From Glossina fuscipes (Eukaryota; Arthropoda; Insecta; Diptera; Glossinidae), in assembly GCF_014805625.2 (NCBI RefSeq), contig NW_023998422.1, positions 478,061 through 542,060 of the forward strand: DNA of 64,000 nt, in the 5' to 3' direction. The position numbers were made by a program, and so were the translations under genes. Below, in pieces: positions 45,000 to 53,526 of this stretch. The notes under the pieces are model-generated. The model was not told the origin of the DNA. It searched no databases and was given only the letters and a program-made list of their open reading frames with translations. Position 1 is the stretch's first letter. The number at the start of each line of letters is the position of its first letter.

Positions 45000-45128
45000 A
45001 AATATTCGTAGCCGTAAGAAACAAATTTCCCAGTAGCCATGTCAACGGCAAAGGTAGTCGCAATTCTGACCGGTATAAGCTATGGCCTTGCTGTGTTTTG
45101 CTCAAGCTTGTCCCTAAAGAACTATAGA
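45000..45128 (+). pseudogene. Dscam1: Probable dead exon-6 copy (psi-6d)
   Basis: GCTATGGCCTTGCTGTGTTT then TGCTCAAGCTTGTCCCTAAA reads AMALLCFAQACP-stop and corresponds to ALLCPAQAYP. The sequence then ends ACTATAG without GT. The 5' half is hardly recognisable and has several stops. The position, just before the 6.15 selector, fits a decayed cluster member. Confidence 0.55.
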
Positions 45129-45142
45129 TGGGGAATTCTGAT

Positions 45143-45160
45143 ACCAACATTCAGCGTTTT
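45143..45160 (+). promoter_or_regulatory. Selector for exon 6.15
   Basis: ACCAACATTCAGCGTTTT: CCAACATTCAG matches perfectly. Confidence 0.85.
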
Positions 45161-45219
45161 TTTTCTTCTTTTCTACTTAAAAATTAAAATTGAAATTAAT
45201 TAACTGTTAACTATTTTAG

Positions 45220-45343
45220 AACCGATGGGAAGCGTGGCTCCTAAAGTTAGTCTATTAGAGCAATTACAAAAATCCTTAGCTACTTTACAATCCACCATAG
45301 CCTTATTTTGTCCGGCTCAATCATATCCAGTACCAATTTATAG
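45220..45343 (+). CDS. Dscam1: Dscam1 alternative exon 6.15
   Basis: 124 nt, acceptor ACTATTTTAG|AACCGA, donor TATAG|GTATTG. Encodes EPMGSVAPKVSLLEQLQ, KSLATLQSTIA and LFCPAQSYPVPIYR. LFCPAQSYPVP links it to 6.16 and 6.18. Confidence 0.96.
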
Positions 45344-45370
45344 GTATTGTATTGCTTTGATTTTAACTTT

Positions 45371-45390
45371 TATCCCAACAAAAGGGCTGA
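45371..45390 (+). promoter_or_regulatory. Selector for exon 6.16
   Basis: TATCCCAACAAAAGGGCTGA: TATCCCAACA matches the docking complement exactly, then diverges. Confidence 0.7.
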
Positions 45391-45452
45391 GTAAGGTTCA
45401 GTACTAAAAAAAATAGAAAAACCCGTTTAAATTTTTATTTTGATGATTTTAG

Positions 45453-45576
45453 AACCTATGGGTAGTGTGCCACCCAAAATCAGTATAGGTGAGAGACGCA
45501 AAGATGCCGAGGCCAGTGTTAACAATTCAGTTAGCATATTTTGCCCAGCTCAGTCATATCCGGTGCCGGTCTTTAG
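45453..45576 (+). CDS. Dscam1: Dscam1 alternative exon 6.16
   Basis: 124 nt, acceptor GATGATTTTAG|AACCTA, donor TTTAG|GTACAA. Encodes EPMGSVPPKISIGERRK, DAEASVNNSVS and IFCPAQSYPVPVFR. Upstream intron 109 nt. Confidence 0.96.
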
Positions 45577-45689
45577 GTACAAAACAATGGGATTAATTTT
45601 TCCTTTTTCTTTTTTTTTTTTTTCTTTAATAATTAATACGATTTCAAAAGATTCACTTTTGTATCTAAATTAAAAATTTCAAAACTCTG

Positions 45690-45765
45690 ATGTTGCAGCT
45701 TCCGTTCAACAAAGTTCTATCCAACTTAGTCCAACTTAGTTCTATCCGGTGCACAGATTTAAGTA
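45690..45765 (+). pseudogene. Dscam1: Exon-6 3' fragment (psi-6e)
   Basis: TTCTATCCGGTGCACAGATT then TAAGTAAA corresponds to the exon end TATCCGGTGCCAATATTTAG plus GTAAA. One inserted base and AG|GT changed to AA|GT abolish the donor. Upstream only a short duplicated CCAACTTAGT motif remains. A short relic. Confidence 0.6.
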
Positions 45766-45822
45766 AAATTCGCACTCAAACTCAAGTCTTATGGTATTAT
45801 CAATGTTAATAATGGGCGGTTT

Positions 45823-45845
45823 TCCAACTTCGAAAACAGGCGGAT
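45823..45845 (+). promoter_or_regulatory. Possible selector for exon 6.17
   Basis: CCAACTTCGAAAACAGGCGG is a loose match to CCAACATTCAGGCAG with an internal insertion. Confidence 0.4.
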
Positions 45846-45883
45846 GGCGTTTCTTTTCAAAAATATTTGTAAATCTTTTTTAG

Positions 45884-46007
45884 AACCTGTCGGCCATGTG
45901 GGGCCAAGAATTAGTATAGGTCAACGTTTAAGCGATGCGACCGCTCGTCAAGGTGCAACATTTACAATGTTCTGTCCTGCTCAAGCCTATCCTATGCCTA
46001 ATTATAG
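45884..46007 (+). CDS. Dscam1: Dscam1 alternative exon 6.17
   Basis: 124 nt, acceptor TCTTTTTTAG|AACCTG, donor TATAG|GTAAAT. Encodes EPVGHVGPRISIGQRLS, DATARQGATFT and MFCPAQAYPMPNYR. The ISIG segment shows common descent with 6.16. Confidence 0.96.
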
Positions 46008-46109
46008 GTAAATAATATCTATAAATGGATTTTTTTTTTTAAAAAACACAAAAGGCAAAGCTTTCTAGTCTTCGAGTACTCTTGACGTATATTATTTTCT
46101 ACTTTGCAG

Positions 46110-46233
46110 AACCTATGGGTAGTGTGGCTCCAAAAATTTCTGTAGAAAATCGTTTAAAGAATGCCGAAGCGCCTCAGAAAAATACCGCGTCTTTATTTTG
46201 CCCAGGGCAATCTTATCCAGTGCCTAGATTTGG
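46110..46233 (+). CDS. Dscam1: Dscam1 alternative exon 6.18 (Gly at the exon 7 junction)
   Basis: 124 nt, acceptor ACTTTGCAG|AACCTA, donor TTTGG|GTAAAT. Encodes EPMGSVAPKISVENRLK, NAEAPQKNTAS and LFCPGQSYPVPRF, then GG+A. The junction codon is therefore Gly, whereas every other intact variant gives Arg (AG+A or CG+A) before the WYKF of exon 7. The splice site stays usable and the frame open, so the exon may be active with a changed residue, or it may be starting to decay. Confidence 0.92.
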
Positions 46234-47706
46234 GTAAATATTTGCGAGTAAATATATGGAACTTCATGCTCGAGTCTTAAGAGATTTCTTTTTTATTTCT
46301 TATCATTTCCATTGGAACTTATTACTTTCGAGATCCTTATGAAAAGAGAAAGGGTGACCACCCATAGCAGGGGATGGCCCGCGGTCGTGCTAATGTCTGC
46401 CCATTGCAGATGAATAATGGTTTCATTACTAAACAGTGACATAGATAGTTTAATAGATAGTCTCCAATTTTTCAAAAAGATTAACGAATTGTTTCACACC
46501 ATCATCACAACATCTAGCAAACAAAATATCGGAACTGAAGCTCAAACCTTTTCCGCTAATTTTTCTTTCAAAATTCGCCCGTATTGCCCTTGATACCCTG
46601 AACCAACACTTATCCAAGAAGTGTATTGTGAAACAATATCTTAGCGTAGATAAACTTAGTCCCGATGCGTAAGGACTCAGGCCGGCTTCTTAAAATGTCA
46701 ACTTCCTTTCCATTTGTTTTGAATAACATGAGAAAGATTCACCTATTTTTGCATCGATTTCATCAAGAGGTTGAAATTTGTGAACAAATGCGGACATGGG
46801 TAGGCCCAAAGACGAATTCGCTAGAAAGTGAATTGTTTGAGAGAGTTTTTGCCATCAATCCCTAGTCTTTTTTACCAGACGCCCTCTTTAAAAAGAGTAT
46901 TTTTAATACTTCTAGAAAAAATTAGTAAAAGGTAGTATGTTTTCGCACTAAACAAATTTGAAAAACTTTGGATGGAAAGGAGCCATTTCCCATATAAACG
47001 CTCTAATAAAATATAAGCCAGCTTGGTGTCAATTTTCATGCTTTATAATGAAAGTTGTTCCAAAATGGGCATTTGAGATTTTATGGTGTTAAATTAGGCC
47101 CTGAGGTCTGGTCTTTACTATTTATTCAGCGACGTAGTATAGAGTCTTAAAATTTTTTGCTAGGCGCGAAAAATTGGTTGACTGTTTTACCTTAACTTTT
47201 ACCGTCTTACAATGTGGGGTTAGAGTGTGGTGGCAGCCTGTGTGACAACAAATTGTGCTTATTGTACCATGAAAGGTCATATCACAGGCTTAGATTTTTA
47301 GTTTTTGTTTTACTGTAACATGAGCAGTCGTTCAGGGGATATTTCCAATTCGTATACTACGGTGGCTTTGAGTAAGAAGCGAAGAAAAAGATAGGAAGAT
47401 GGTGGCCTAGTGGATGTATGCCAAATCGCTAATTGTTATGCGTTTAGGGGTTAAGCACTCACTATATCTACGATTAAAACAAACTCTACCACACTTGAGA
47501 TTTCAACCGGCAATGTAGTTGTAGTCGGCTTTTGAGGCTGATTTAATAAACTTCCTTATGTTTTTTGCCTGGCGGTCGAGACTTGTTCGCTTGAAACATT
47601 TAAACTCCCAAGACCCCATTAAAATCGATTTCTCCGTCCAACATTCAGGTGCTTCGCTCGATTTTAAAAAACTATTATTGAACCTTTCTTTTTTTTTTTA
47701 ATAAAG
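46234..47706 (+). other. Dscam1: Enlarged 6.18-6.19 intron
   Basis: 1.47 kb. Two short open frames (46293-46475 on the minus strand, 46665-46865 on the plus strand) resemble nothing I can name. No exon-6-like segment was found. A strong selector lies near the 3' end at 47638. Confidence 0.65.
47638..47656 (+). promoter_or_regulatory. Selector for exon 6.19
   Basis: CCAACATTCAGGTGCTTCG: perfect CCAACATTCAGG. Confidence 0.88.
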
Positions 47707-47830
47707 AACCGATGGGCAGTGTCGCTCCGAAAATCAATGCTCACGATGAATTAACGATGGTTCGCTCTCGTTTGCAGCAAAATGTTACTTTGTTATGCCC
47801 AGCTCAATCCTATCCGGTACCAGTTTTTCG
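47707..47830 (+). CDS. Dscam1: Dscam1 alternative exon 6.19
   Basis: 124 nt, acceptor TTTAATAAAG|AACCGA, donor TTTCG|GTAAAT (Arg as CG+A). Encodes EPMGSVAPKINAHDELT, MVRSRLQQNVT and LLCPAQSYPVPVFR. Upstream intron 1473 nt. Confidence 0.96.
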
Positions 47831-47909
47831 GTAAATAATTATTCTTAACTGATGAGCATCGCATTATTATTTTGATTGTTTTAATCTTTTTGTTGGATAA
47901 CATATAGAA

Positions 47910-47932
47910 CTATCTCAACATTTCTCGGACAG
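47910..47932 (+). promoter_or_regulatory. Selector for exon 6.20
   Basis: CTATCTCAACATTTCTCGGA then CAG aligns with CTATCCCAACATTCAGGCAG plus a short insertion. Confidence 0.78.
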
Positions 47933-47983
47933 AATTTAAAGGACATCTATCTCTTAAACATTATTTCTTATGTAACGTTCTAG

Positions 47984-48107
47984 AACCTGTGGACATAGCC
48001 GCACCTCGTTTAACATCAGGCGATAAAACACGTATTGTAGATGAGATGCTTAGTGGAAGCATAACTTTATTGTGTCCAAGTCAAGCTTATCCGGTGCCCA
48101 TGTTTAG
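47984..48107 (+). CDS. Dscam1: Dscam1 alternative exon 6.20
   Basis: 124 nt, acceptor ACGTTCTAG|AACCTG, donor TTTAG|GTAAAT. Encodes EPVDIAAPRLTSGDKTR, IVDEMLSGSIT and LLCPSQAYPVPMFR. The EPxGSV start is replaced by EPVDIA, while LTSGD ties it to 6.3 and 6.6 some 13 kb upstream. Confidence 0.95.
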
Positions 48108-48200
48108 GTAAATTCTTATTCATTTTAATCATCGGAGACGAAAATTTGTACTCAAAAAATGCCAAACTCTGAACTGATAGCATAGGCAAATTAAGATCTT

Positions 48201-48218
48201 AATATTCAGGCAATTATA
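48201..48218 (+). promoter_or_regulatory. Selector for exon 6.21
   Basis: AATATTCAGGCAATTATA: ATTCAGGCA is an exact match, AATTATA loosely continues. Confidence 0.8.
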
Positions 48219-48257
48219 AGTAGGAACACGTTTAATAAATTTAAATATCTATTTTAG

Positions 48258-48381
48258 AACCTATTAGTAGTACCGTACCGAAAGTTAATTCTTTAGCAAA
48301 ATTTGATGTGAAAACTTTTGCGATCAAAGCAACATTCGCCTTACTATGCCCAGCTCAAGGTTATCCGGTGCCAATTTTCAG
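48258..48381 (+). CDS. Dscam1: Dscam1 alternative exon 6.21
   Basis: 124 nt, acceptor TCTATTTTAG|AACCTA, donor TTCAG|GTAATT. Encodes EPISSTVPKVNSLAKFD, VKTFAIKATFA and LLCPAQGYPVPIFR. Opens a small EP(I/V)S(S/G)T subgroup with 6.22 and 6.23. Confidence 0.96.
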
Positions 48382-48399
48382 GTAATTTTTTTCAAGCAC

Positions 48400-48419
48400 A
48401 ATGCTCGGGCAGTTTATTT
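48400..48419 (+). promoter_or_regulatory. Selector for exon 6.22
   Basis: AATGCTCGGGCAGTTTATTT: GCAGTTT exact, ATGCTCGG for ACATTCAG. Confidence 0.7.
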
Positions 48420-48462
48420 TAAGAATTCATATAATGAATTTTTTAAAATTTTAAATTTTTAG

Positions 48463-48583
48463 AACCCGTTTCTAGTACCGCGCCAAAGGTGCCACCAGTA
48501 AGCGCCCGACCCATACACATTGGAATATTAACTTGTGTTTCTTTGTTGTGCCCAGCTCAGGCTTATCCGAAGCCACATTTTCG
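48463..48583 (+). CDS. Dscam1: Dscam1 alternative exon 6.22
   Basis: 121 nt (one codon shorter), acceptor TAAATTTTTAG|AACCCG, donor TTTCG|GTAATT. Encodes EPVSSTAPKVPPVSARP, IHIGILTCVS and LLCPAQAYPKPHFR. It has an extra cysteine (LTCVS) six residues before the B-strand cysteine. Upstream intron 81 nt. Confidence 0.95.
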
Positions 48584-48706
48584 GTAATTTAATGTTCCAA
48601 TATATCGTATAGCTAGCCTATAGCTTTTTAAGGACCACAAATGCATAGTAGATATCGAGATAAAAGCCTATATCAAGTCTCTTTCATTTTCGATAGATTT
48701 GCTCCT

Positions 48707-48726
48707 GACATTTAAGCAGTTTTGCA
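48707..48726 (+). promoter_or_regulatory. Selector for exon 6.23
   Basis: GACATTTAAGCAGTTTTGCA: ACATT then GCAGTTTT match the docking complement. Confidence 0.8.
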
Positions 48727-48786
48727 ATTTTAATGCTTTGAGAATAAAAAAAAAGGAAATAAATACTTTTTTATTCTTTCTACCAG

Positions 48787-48907
48787 AACCTATTTCCGGC
48801 ACTGCCCCTCGTATACCCACCGTAATGAGTAAACCTTTCGAATTAAGACAAAATACTTCGCTGTCTTTGTTGTGCCCCGCTCAAGGCTACCCAGCGCCGA
48901 CATTTAG
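48787..48907 (+). CDS. Dscam1: Dscam1 alternative exon 6.23
   Basis: 121 nt, acceptor TTTCTACCAG|AACCTA, donor TTTAG|GTAAGA (strong). Encodes EPISGTAPRIPTVMSKP, FELRQNTSLS and LLCPAQGYPAPTFR. Same length class as 6.22. Confidence 0.96.
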
Positions 48908-48933
48908 GTAAGATAACTAAATCTAGATAAAGC

Positions 48934-48953
48934 AGTTCAAGCAGTTTTCAAAA
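48934..48953 (+). promoter_or_regulatory. Selector for exon 6.24
   Basis: AGTTCAAGCAGTTTTCAAAA: TTCA-GCAGTTTTCAA matches the docking complement including its flank. Confidence 0.83.
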
Positions 48954-48999
48954 AACAAAATATTTCAAAATATAAAATAAAACACAAAATTTCTTTTAG

Positions 49000-49126
49000 A
49001 GCCAATGGGCGGTAAAGGGCCTAGTTTGCTATCTCACGATATAAAACGTTCTTGGCTCGAACGTACACAAGCCCATGATATAGCTTTGTTTTGCCCAGCT
49101 CAAGCATATCCAGTACCAGCATTCAG
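49000..49126 (+). CDS. Dscam1: Dscam1 alternative exon 6.24
   Basis: 127 nt, acceptor TTTCTTTTAG|AGCCAA, donor TTCAG|GTTAAG (weak at +3). Encodes EPMGGKGPSLLSHDIKR, SWLERTQAHDIA and LFCPAQAYPVPAFR. The Lys in GGKGP marks the change to the GAKAP group that fills the second half of the cluster. Confidence 0.95.
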
Positions 49127-49222
49127 GTTAAGTTCTTTCCAACTACCATAAAATATGAATTAAAAGACCGATCGTTTGTTTTTCATATATTTCTTATGTA
49201 AACACTTCCTCTGACGTTACAG

Positions 49223-49346
49223 AACCGACAGGCGCTAAAGCACCCACTTTGCCTGGCGATGTTAAATGGTCAGGTATTGAGCGCAGAAAAAATAAAAGTT
49301 TTGCTATATTATGCCCAGCACAAGCATATCCAGTGCCAATGTATAG
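49223..49346 (+). CDS. Dscam1: Dscam1 alternative exon 6.25
   Basis: 124 nt, acceptor GACGTTACAG|AACCGA, donor TATAG|GTAGAT. Encodes EPTGAKAPTLPGDVKWS, GIERRKNKSFA and ILCPAQAYPVPMYR. The last member with CPAQ before the CQAQ group. No clear selector was seen (CCAACTACC near 49138 is weak). Confidence 0.95.
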
Positions 49347-51683
49347 GTAGATGAATAATATTTGTTTGAATATAATTTTTTCAATAATTGAAACAAGTAA
49401 GAGCATTATAAGCTTTTGCTAGCAAGGTCCGCCATTAAATACCTTGCACCATATTATCTGATGCAATTCTTATTTTTGTGTGAAATTACGGTTGTGGATC
49501 AATTTTCGTCATCACATATTAAAACTTAGATTTTTCTGCTCTACAAGTGATTAAATAATAGGCCGAGATGGTCCGAAAATGGTACAATTAATTTTACTAC
49601 TATGATATAATTTTCATCATGAAGCGTTGAAACTTATATCTTTTTGTCGTATGAACTTCAGTTTTCATTACATGAGAGGGTGTTGGTAAATTGCCCTAGT
49701 TGGTTCAAAGTTTTCATATCAATTCAGAATGTCGAAATACTACTACTTAGACACTTTTGCCGAAAAATTTTGAAAATTGTAATTTTTTCCCATATAACGA
49801 CTTTTCAGAATAGGCCATTATAAGGGAAGTGGTCAAAAAAGTGGACAGATCTAAACCATTTTCAATGGTGTTCGTCCTTAGGTCAAAGCACGCCGCTGCG
49901 CCAAATTTCATCAAAATATCTCAATAATTGCGCCCTACAGCTTGAATACAAAAATTCTTGGGCAGACGGACAGACGAACAGACGGGCTTAGATTAATTCA
50001 GATTACTGTTCTCAATCCATGTTTATAATGAAAGGGTGGTGTATCTTAAGCCCTTCTGCGTGTTACATACAACCGCATTAACTTGGATATACTTTGTACC
50101 ACAAGTGGTGTAGGGTATAACTAAGACGAAAGAGTCTTGATTGGTCTTTAGCGTATATCTAATTATTCTGATCTTAAGTATTGAAAATTTTGCCGACATT
50201 GCAAGGAGTTGTGGCAGGTTTGTTGCCAAGCTTTATCGTAGAGAAAATGAATGCCTTGAGGATAGGTACGAAAAAAAAATGACCTAAGATATACTTTAAA
50301 ATTGTCTTAGAACGCATGATAACTCGTGAGATGGTTTAACTTTTCAAAATTCACCATGACATGTATTAGTGGTCGTACTATTTTCAAATGAAAAAATTGT
50401 GTAAATATTTATATAAATATTTATGTAACAGTTGTAATTTTTTCTTATCTCTTTCTAATGAGTAATAAAATTACAATTTTTCTTATATTTAAAATTCATT
50501 CATGTACTAATCTGTCTTGCACAGTTAATGACTTCACGTGTCTGGCTTTTACTTATAATCATATAACAACAACAACAACAACAACAGTTCGGCATTCATG
50601 CAAGTGCAGAAACAGTAAAATCTAACAATTTATTGTCGTTTTTGTACTGCTTACGCCACCTTGTGTTGTTAACCCACGAAAAATCATAAACACAAGACTA
50701 TTTATTTAAACACTCATCCGTTCGGAGCGGGACAACAGGGAGTGTAAAGAGACTTTACGAGGTTTACAACAACAGTTCGTACATTTTGAAAATTATTGTT
50801 GTGCCAATTTCTCAAGTAAACAAAATCATAAACCAACTGGTTCTCTGACATAGCAGCTGATTTCATTGTAAATTCCCCTTTGCTAAGTTGTCGTCAAAGC
50901 GCTTGCTCGAGAATGAAATATTTCCCAAAACATTTGCCCCTAAATAAAAGTCTCTCTCAACACTTATAATTTTGCTCTCATTCTCTCGCACTCCCCTATT
51001 CTCTGACAACTTGTTGCTCTTCGTGGGTTTTTGTTCGCTCTTTGTTTAGAAACTCGATGTTAAAGCATAAAGCATTCAAAAAATTGCCTGAGCCGTAAAT
51101 TTCATTATAATGTTGTTGTTCAGTTTACCATCAATGAGTTTAGCGCGTTTTTGGGTCAGAGTTTCTTTTGAATGACGTTGGTTGCTGGGTTGGTGTTTGC
51201 TTTGTTTTGTTTGGGTTTTCTGCGGTTATTTCTTTAACTTTCATTGATAACTTTTTCTCTCGTCTTGATTTATGCATTTGTGAGTATATAGTAATTTTCT
51301 CATCTACTTGTTGCTTTTACTCTCGCTAATCTAGTTCGTGACTTTATCTTTTTTTTTTTTAGTTGTTTAATGGCAATGGTAATTGTGTAGTGAGTGAGCG
51401 AGTGGTGGTGTTATGATGTTATGACCTTGTACTTGATTTACCCATTTCCATAGTTGTAACTTTATTCATACTTAACCTTTAGATGCGAATGATGTAGGCA
51501 TTGACCTTTCACCTGGAGCATGCATAAAATGTTGAGCTAAAATTAGGTTAAAAAATGAAAAAAATGCTAAGATATTTTTATCATCATTTCATGCATAAAT
51601 TAAAGTTCTCATAAAGCATTCAGGCAATTTTGATGTTCAACTTTCACATTTTTACTTTCAATTTTAATTAAAACACTTCACAG
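49347..51683 (+). other. Dscam1: Enlarged 6.25-6.26 intron with family B repeat
   Basis: 2.3 kb, the longest intron inside the exon-6 cluster. 49560-50120 carries family B repeat wording (GAAGTGGTCAAAAAAGTGGA, GGACAGACGAACAGACGGGC, ACAAGTGGTGTAGGGTATAA), and an (ACA)n run lies at about 50566-50586. No exon-6-like segment was found. Confidence 0.7.
51616..51635 (+). promoter_or_regulatory. Selector for exon 6.26
   Basis: GCATTCAGGCAATTTTGATG: CATTCAGGCA exact, then ATTTT for GTTTT. Confidence 0.87.
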
Positions 51684-51807
51684 AACCCATGGGCGCAAAG
51701 GCTCCGACTTTTTCCTTGCAATATACGTTAATTGAAGTTAAAAAACCCCAAGACAGCAGTTTTGCGTTGTTTTGTCAAGCTCAAGCTTATCCAGTGCCTT
51801 TAATAAG
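51684..51807 (+). CDS. Dscam1: Dscam1 alternative exon 6.26
   Basis: 124 nt, acceptor ACTTCACAG|AACCCA, donor ATAAG|GTAACA. Encodes EPMGAKAPTFSLQYTLI, EVKKPQDSSFA and LFCQAQAYPVPLIR. First of the group with CQAQ in place of CPAQ. Confidence 0.96.
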
Positions 51808-51850
51808 GTAACATATATATGGGTATATATATATATAAAACGTTAGTAAG

Positions 51851-51870
51851 GATCCCAACATTTAATTTCG
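51851..51870 (+). promoter_or_regulatory. Selector for exon 6.27
   Basis: GATCCCAACATTTAATTTCG: ATCCCAACATT matches exactly. Confidence 0.82.
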
Positions 51871-51917
51871 TTTTTGATTGGAGAACAGTAATAGTTAAAT
51901 CTTATCGTTTTCATTAG

Positions 51918-52041
51918 AACCGGTCGGAGCTAAGCCGCCTACTTTTTCTTTGGAATATAAATTAATCGAAGTGGAAAAGTTTCAAAGGTCTAGTTTTGCT
52001 CTACTCTGCCAAGCCCAAGCATATCCAGTTCCCCTAATAAG
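51918..52041 (+). CDS. Dscam1: Dscam1 alternative exon 6.27
   Basis: 124 nt, acceptor GTTTTCATTAG|AACCGG, donor ATAAG|GTAAAT. Encodes EPVGAKPPTFSLEYKLI, EVEKFQRSSFA and LLCQAQAYPVPLIR. It is the closest relative of 6.26 (TFSLxYxLIEV shared), clearly a tandem duplicate. Confidence 0.96.
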
Positions 52042-52063
52042 GTAAATGCGAAAAAGAACAAAA

Positions 52064-52080
52064 CCCAACATTCAGTTTTC
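52064..52080 (+). promoter_or_regulatory. Selector for exon 6.28
   Basis: CCCAACATTCAGTTTTC: CCCAACATTCAG exact, then TTTTC after loss of GCAG. Followed by a (CAA)n run at 52083-52103. Confidence 0.88.
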
Positions 52081-52138
52081 ATACAACAACAACAACAACA
52101 ACAAAAACATCTGATAATTGCGATACTATTGCCTTTAG

Positions 52139-52262
52139 AACCTATTGGTTTTAAGAAACCTAATTTTCCCGACGAGGTGCAAACCTTTGCGCATCAGGCT
52201 CCTGTTAAAAATACGTTAGCGTTGATTTGTCAAGGGCAAGCGTATCCGGTGCCAATTTTCAG
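52139..52262 (+). CDS. Dscam1: Dscam1 alternative exon 6.28
   Basis: 124 nt, acceptor TTGCCTTTAG|AACCTA, donor TTCAG|GTAATA. Encodes EPIGFKKPNFPDEVQTF, AHQAPVKNTLA and LICQGQAYPVPIFR. More divergent than its neighbours (GFKKPNF, CQGQ). Confidence 0.96.
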
Positions 52263-52526
52263 GTAATAATCAACAGGTCCTTAGAGTCTTTATATATATA
52301 TACAAATGAAAAGATTTGAATGAGGAGTAGAAGATTCTACGAAGCACGTCCTAATCGTTTACAGTAATCAAGCCTTTAGCTAAAGCAAGCGATAAGATTA
52401 TCTCCTCACGGGTAGAGATGTCGGCCTTATTTAGTTCTGTTAATTATTCGAATTAATTTTCTGATACAACTAATCATTTAGTGATTGATTTCGGACTAAA
52501 GTACCTGCCAGCTGGTTCTGAAGTGA

Positions 52527-52545
52527 GTAACATTCATTTTTTTTT
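52527..52545 (+). promoter_or_regulatory. Possible selector for exon 6.29
   Basis: GTAACATTCATTTTTTTTT contains AACATTCA of the docking complement; weak elsewhere. Confidence 0.5.
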
Positions 52546-52588
52546 AAATAAATCGAATTTTTTTTCGTTTTGAAATTTTAATCTGTAG

Positions 52589-52712
52589 AACCGATGGGTT
52601 CGAAAGCTCCTACATTTTCAAGTGATTCTAAGGGCAGCATATTTGTACGTTCTACAAAATCAAGTTTTGCTTTACTATGTCAAGCTCAAGCCTATCCGGT
52701 ACCTATAATAAG
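52589..52712 (+). CDS. Dscam1: Dscam1 alternative exon 6.29
   Basis: 124 nt, acceptor TAATCTGTAG|AACCGA, donor ATAAG|GTAAAA. Encodes EPMGSKAPTFSSDSKGS, IFVRSTKSSFA and LLCQAQAYPVPIIR. Confidence 0.96.
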
Positions 52713-52776
52713 GTAAAAGGAATAAAACAATTATTTTAATTAAAAGCTAATTTTTTTTGATTTCGTTCAAAAATCT

Positions 52777-52800
52777 CCCGAAATTCGTAGGCAAATTATT
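52777..52800 (+). promoter_or_regulatory. Selector for exon 6.30
   Basis: CCCGAAATTCGTAGGCAAAT lines up with CCCAACATTCAGGCAGTT with scattered changes. Confidence 0.65.
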
Positions 52801-52848
52801 AGAACAAAAAAAAAAAATAAATAAATAAAATCCAAATAATTGTTACAG

Positions 52849-52972
52849 AACCAATCGGTGCTAAAGCACCTTCCTTTAATACTGATTCAAGTTCATTTAC
52901 TTACACACGTGCGAGGGGTCATGGTTTCGCTCTATTATGTCAAGCTCAAGCCTATCCGGTGCCCATAACAAG
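52849..52972 (+). CDS. Dscam1: Dscam1 alternative exon 6.30
   Basis: 124 nt, acceptor ATTGTTACAG|AACCAA, donor ACAAG|GTAAAA. Encodes EPIGAKAPSFNTDSSSF, TYTRARGHGFA and LLCQAQAYPVPITR. FNTDxxS..YTR groups it tightly with 6.31. Confidence 0.96.
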
Positions 52973-52998
52973 GTAAAAAGCGTTCCATGCTCTGCGAT

Positions 52999-53016
52999 AA
53001 CATTTCTAGACAGTAT
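52999..53016 (+). promoter_or_regulatory. Possible selector for exon 6.31
   Basis: AACATTTCTAGACAGTAT: AACATT and CAGT in the right order with an insertion, like the 6.20 selector. Confidence 0.5.
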
Positions 53017-53085
53017 ATGCAATATTCCTCCGTTTCTACATTTTTGTTGTTTTCCCGATTTTCGTTTTGAAAAATTAACTTTCAG

Positions 53086-53209
53086 AACCCATGGGAAGCA
53101 AAGCTCCAACATTTAACACCGATACAACTTCAGTCTCTTATACACGTTCCGTGGGACAAAGTTTCGCATTATTGTGTCAAGCTCAAGCTTATCCGGTGCC
53201 TATAATAAG
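53086..53209 (+). CDS. Dscam1: Dscam1 alternative exon 6.31
   Basis: 124 nt, acceptor TTAACTTTCAG|AACCCA, donor ATAAG|GTATGT. Encodes EPMGSKAPTFNTDTTSV, SYTRSVGQSFA and LLCQAQAYPVPIIR. Confidence 0.97.
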
Positions 53210-53300
53210 GTATGTTTTGCCTGTTTAAAGTTTAATTCTGTTAGACATCTTCACGTGGCTCGCTATCATTGATTTAAGAAATATTTTAATAATTTAGTAT

Positions 53301-53320
53301 TAAATCAGGCAGTTTTCCAA
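53301..53320 (+). promoter_or_regulatory. Selector for exon 6.32
   Basis: TAAATCAGGCAGTTTTCCAA: TCAGGCAGTTTTC is a perfect 13-base match to the docking complement. Confidence 0.9.
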
Positions 53321-53402
53321 GAGCTTCAAGCTCTTTTACTTTTCATTTATTATGTTTTCGATGGAATTTGTTGCATAAAAATCATTATCTTTATTTTCAA
53401 AG

Positions 53403-53526
53403 AACCCATGGGCGCTAAGGCCCCTTCCTTTAATACGGCGGCGAATTCAATTTCTTTTACCTATGCTGTTCATCAAAGTTTTGCCTTATTGTGCCAAGCT
53501 CAAGCTTACCCAGTGCCAATAATAAG
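53403..53526 (+). CDS. Dscam1: Dscam1 alternative exon 6.32
   Basis: 124 nt, acceptor TTTTCAAAG|AACCCA, donor ATAAG|GTGAGA. Encodes EPMGAKAPSFNTAANSI, SFTYAVHQSFA and LLCQAQAYPVPIIR. Confidence 0.96.

Noticed and set aside
46293..46475. Minus-strand frame that looked like another transposase (LFSNETIIHLQ)
   Set aside because: A short likeness to the FSDE-HL motif, but the sequence after it does not follow the mariner order, so I did not annotate it.
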